Assembly (NCBI RefSeq): GCF_000143765.1
Contig: NZ_GL379773.1
Coordinates: 186,001-250,000 of the forward strand
Direction: 5' to 3'
Length of the DNA: 64,000 bases
From: Sphingobacterium spiritivorum ATCC 33861
GTDB taxonomy: Bacteria > Bacteroidota > Bacteroidia > Sphingobacteriales > Sphingobacteriaceae
Both the position numbers and the translations under genes were made by a program. Below the pieces are notes generated by a model. That model worked only from the letters and a program-made list of their open reading frames with translations. It did no database searches and was not told the DNA's origin. Shown in pieces: positions 61,926 to 64,000 of this stretch. Positions within the stretch are counted from its first letter, which is position 1. Each line of letters starts with the position of its first letter.

Positions 61926-64000
61926 TTAAAAAGTTAGTTTCAAACCAAAATCAAATCCTCTTGTTGCTGGAACACCTAAATTATCAAATCCAAAAGAGCC
62001 GGATCCACCAACACCAGCACCGCTTCCGGAAACTTCCGGATCAACACCTGAATAATCCGTAAATAACAATAAATTTCGGCCGGTTAAGGTAAATTGTAAA
62101 TTAGATAACCTCAAGCTTTTAACCACATTTGAAGGCAAGCTATAAGTCAGACTGGCGTATCTTAACCGCACCCAAGATCCGTCTTCTACAAAGTTAGACC
62201 CTCTCGCTGCGTAGTATGTTTGGTAAAAATCCTGATCCAGATTAATAGATTTGGTATTCGCAGCTCCTGTTTTCTCAACAATCCCTTGCAAAACTGTAGT
62301 TCCACGATCTGCTGTTAATGGACTAAGCCCCTGACGTACCAACATATAAGATGTTGCATTAAATACATCTCCTCCTTTTCTTATATCCCACATAAAGGAC
62401 ATTCCCCAGTTCTTATACTTAAATGTGTTTGTGATTCCACCTATCCAATCCGGATTTCTATCTCCAATTTGAGACATAGTAGAAACAACCTGAGGTAAGC
62501 CTGCTTCTGTCAGCAACAACTGTCCATCTGCATTCGTTTTCCAGGTTTGTCCATTGATTCCGAAAAGAGTGCCATTCAAAAACGCGGCTCCCTGTGCAAT
62601 TGAATTAGCAATCCAAGAGTCAGAAATTTCAACTCTGTCCAATTTTCCAGGCAGATCTTTTACGGTTGCCTTATTAGCACTAAAATTCACATCTATACTC
62701 CAGTTAAAATCCTGCTTTCTAACAGCCTGAAAGTTCAGAATAGCTTCGTATCCCTTATTTTCAATAGATCCACCGTTCAAATAGGCAAGAAAAGAACCTG
62801 AAGAAGGAGGAGTTCTTGTTCCAAGAATCTGATCGTCTGTCAGCGTCTTATACCAGGTTAGATCTAACCCAATACGATTGTTCCAGAATCTCAAATCTGC
62901 CCCTACTTCATAAGAATTTGTAAATTCAGGTTTCAGATTTGGATTCCCAAAATAGTCTGTAATATTTGTAATAAAGCCTCTTGGATTAATAGTAAAATCA
63001 TTGATATATGTCCCCAAGGTTGTTTGCAATACGTGAGATGGCGCATCTTTTCCGACCTGAGCCCACGCCCCTCTCAACTTTGCAAATGACAAAAAACCTG
63101 TTGGCTGATCTCCATTTAATTCCTTGATTAAATCAGTTACTAGAACAGAAGTACTGATTGAAGGATAGAAAAAGCTATTTTCAGCTTTTGGCAATGTGGA
63201 AGACCAATCGTTTCTTCCTCTGAAATTCAAATAAACTATGTTTTTCCAATCCAAATTCAGATCTCCGAAAACTCCTACAATTCGCCGGCGCGAAATCCCT
63301 TTTGAAACGGTTCTATCACTTGCAAGGGTATTATTAATACCAATAAAATCCGGATCAATAAAATTCCTTGCAGTAGATGTCACAGTCTTTCTGTAAGTCG
63401 CCTCAACATTATGACCTAATGTAAAATTTATATTAAAGTCATTAAATGATTTTTTAGCATTCGCTAAAAAAGTTGAAGTCGTTACCTGATTCGTTGTGGC
63501 AGCTTCCGCTAAATATCCGGTAAGACCTGTTTGAGAACTTGGACTTGTCACACTCTGGAAATTTTCCCCATAGTAATCCGTTCCAATTCTATAAGTAATA
63601 TTCAACCATGATAAAGGATCATATACCACTTCACCAATTCCGATAACTCTGTTAATATCATTAAAAACAGGCTTTCTGTTGATTGTCCAGTAGGGATTAT
63701 CAAATGCAGATTCAGAATTCTCACTTAATACCTTTTGTGTATTATCGGGATTCAGATAATCTGTCATATCGACATTTCTTGGCCAGAACAATGCTCCCAT
63801 TATGCCACTCTGGCTACCTTGAGAAAAATAAGTGCGATCAGTCTTAACATAATTAACATTAGCCCCTATCTTCAAATTATCCTTAATTTTATGATCTGCA
63901 TTAACCCTAAAAGACTTCCTATTAAACTCTGTGTTTTTAGCTATTCCTCCTTGATCAAATAATGATGCTGATGCATAGAACGTTGACCTATCCGTTCCGC
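61926..64000 (-). CDS. SusC/RagA TonB-dependent transporter, locus 3, 5'-truncated
   Basis: The frame stays open to the right end of the window, so the N-terminus, plug and start codon lie beyond it; about 690 C-terminal residues are visible. These are SusC barrel strands with family landmarks: RGRNDWSSTLPKAENSFFYPS, LRGAWAQVGKDAPSHVL, NPNLKPEFTNSYEVGADLRF, NYSLP-type closing strands, TGRNLLLFTDYSGVDPEVSG and the final FDFGLKLTF. It is closest in style to the locus 2 SusC. Its SusD follows 8 bases downstream. Confidence 0.94.
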   Translation of the reverse strand, partial: GTDRSTFYASASLFDQGGIAKNTEFNRKSFRVNADHKIKDNLKIGANVNYVKTDRTYFSQGSQSGIMGALFWPRNVDMTDYLNPDNTQKVLSENSESAFDNPYWTINRKPVFNDINRVIGIGEVVYDPLSWLNITYRIGTDYYGENFQSVTSPSSQTGLTGYLAEAATTNQVTTSTFLANAKKSFNDFNINFTLGHNVEATYRKTVTSTARNFIDPDFIGINNTLASDRTVSKGISRRRIVGVFGDLNLDWKNIVYLNFRGRNDWSSTLPKAENSFFYPSISTSVLVTDLIKELNGDQPTGFLSFAKLRGAWAQVGKDAPSHVLQTTLGTYINDFTINPRGFITNITDYFGNPNLKPEFTNSYEVGADLRFWNNRIGLDLTWYKTLTDDQILGTRTPPSSGSFLAYLNGGSIENKGYEAILNFQAVRKQDFNWSIDVNFSANKATVKDLPGKLDRVEISDSWIANSIAQGAAFLNGTLFGINGQTWKTNADGQLLLTEAGLPQVVSTMSQIGDRNPDWIGGITNTFKYKNWGMSFMWDIRKGGDVFNATSYMLVRQGLSPLTADRGTTVLQGIVEKTGAANTKSINLDQDFYQTYYAARGSNFVEDGSWVRLRYASLTYSLPSNVVKSLRLSNLQFTLTGRNLLLFTDYSGVDPEVSGSGAGVGGSGSFGFDNLGVPATRGFDFGLKLTF

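Overview
The window reads as chromosomal DNA of a Bacteroidota bacterium, most likely Sphingobacterium or a close relative in the Sphingobacteriaceae. The evidence is three SusC/SusD pairs, a Bacteroidetes-type ECF sigma/FecR pair with an STN-domain partner, Bacteroidetes-restricted families (PF14121 porin, DUF5683, DUF2911), AT-rich spacers, weak or absent Shine-Dalgarno sites, and promoter-like boxes of the Bacteroidetes form TAnnTTTG. Genus is inferred; no 16S gene is present.

Layout. 1-18.9 kb is mostly housekeeping and metabolism: a 5'-truncated SNF2 helicase, a TIM-barrel isomerase-like protein, gltX, a histidine kinase/DinB/MenI-like thioesterase run, a FucP-type sugar transporter followed by a GH123/DUF4091 glycosidase and a DUF2911 protein, then a DUF1338 dioxygenase plus FAD/Fe-S dehydrogenase with a divergent LysR gene and a dicarboxylate symporter, cdaA and pdxJ. 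18.9-25.2 kb is a minus-strand cluster parA-parB-DUF5683-dapB-lepB-lepB, with two complete signal peptidase I genes in tandem. 25.4-32.6 kb holds an FMN reductase, an LpxH-like phosphoesterase, a DUF1080 lipoprotein, an ECF sigma/anti-sigma/STN-repeat signalling trio, a lipid A-type acyltransferase and a small outer-membrane barrel.

33.2-34.4 kb is the oddest stretch. Two intact tRNA-Val(UAC) genes sit beside four tRNA-Val-derived fragments. Two fragments form a 97-bp tandem repeat. The other two each form the tail of a 354-bp tandem unit made of a small GIY-YIG endonuclease gene, a tRNA 3' fragment with CCA, and a terminator. It looks like a tRNA-targeted, self-duplicating mini-element.

34.5-64 kb (all minus strand) is a glycan-acquisition region. 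The first locus (50.9 down to 37.4 kb) encodes SusC, SusD, a NamZ-type exo-N-acetylmuramidase (DUF1343/GH171), a metallophosphoesterase-PQQ propeller fusion, a GH9-polysaccharide deacetylase fusion, MurQ and a sodium-solute symporter. Together they suggest capture of peptidoglycan fragments, release of MurNAc, import, and conversion to GlcNAc-6-P; a MurNAc kinase is not in view. The second locus (59.3 to 51.3 kb) has SusC, SusD, an unknown lipoprotein, a PKD-propeller lipoprotein and a GH18 chitinase-like lipoprotein. The third (64.0 to 59.6 kb, SusC truncated by the window end) has SusC, SusD and an N-acetylmuramoyl-L-alanine amidase. The first two SusC genes share an inverted repeat, ATGCG-N8-CGCAT, about 200 bp upstream, which suggests common control.
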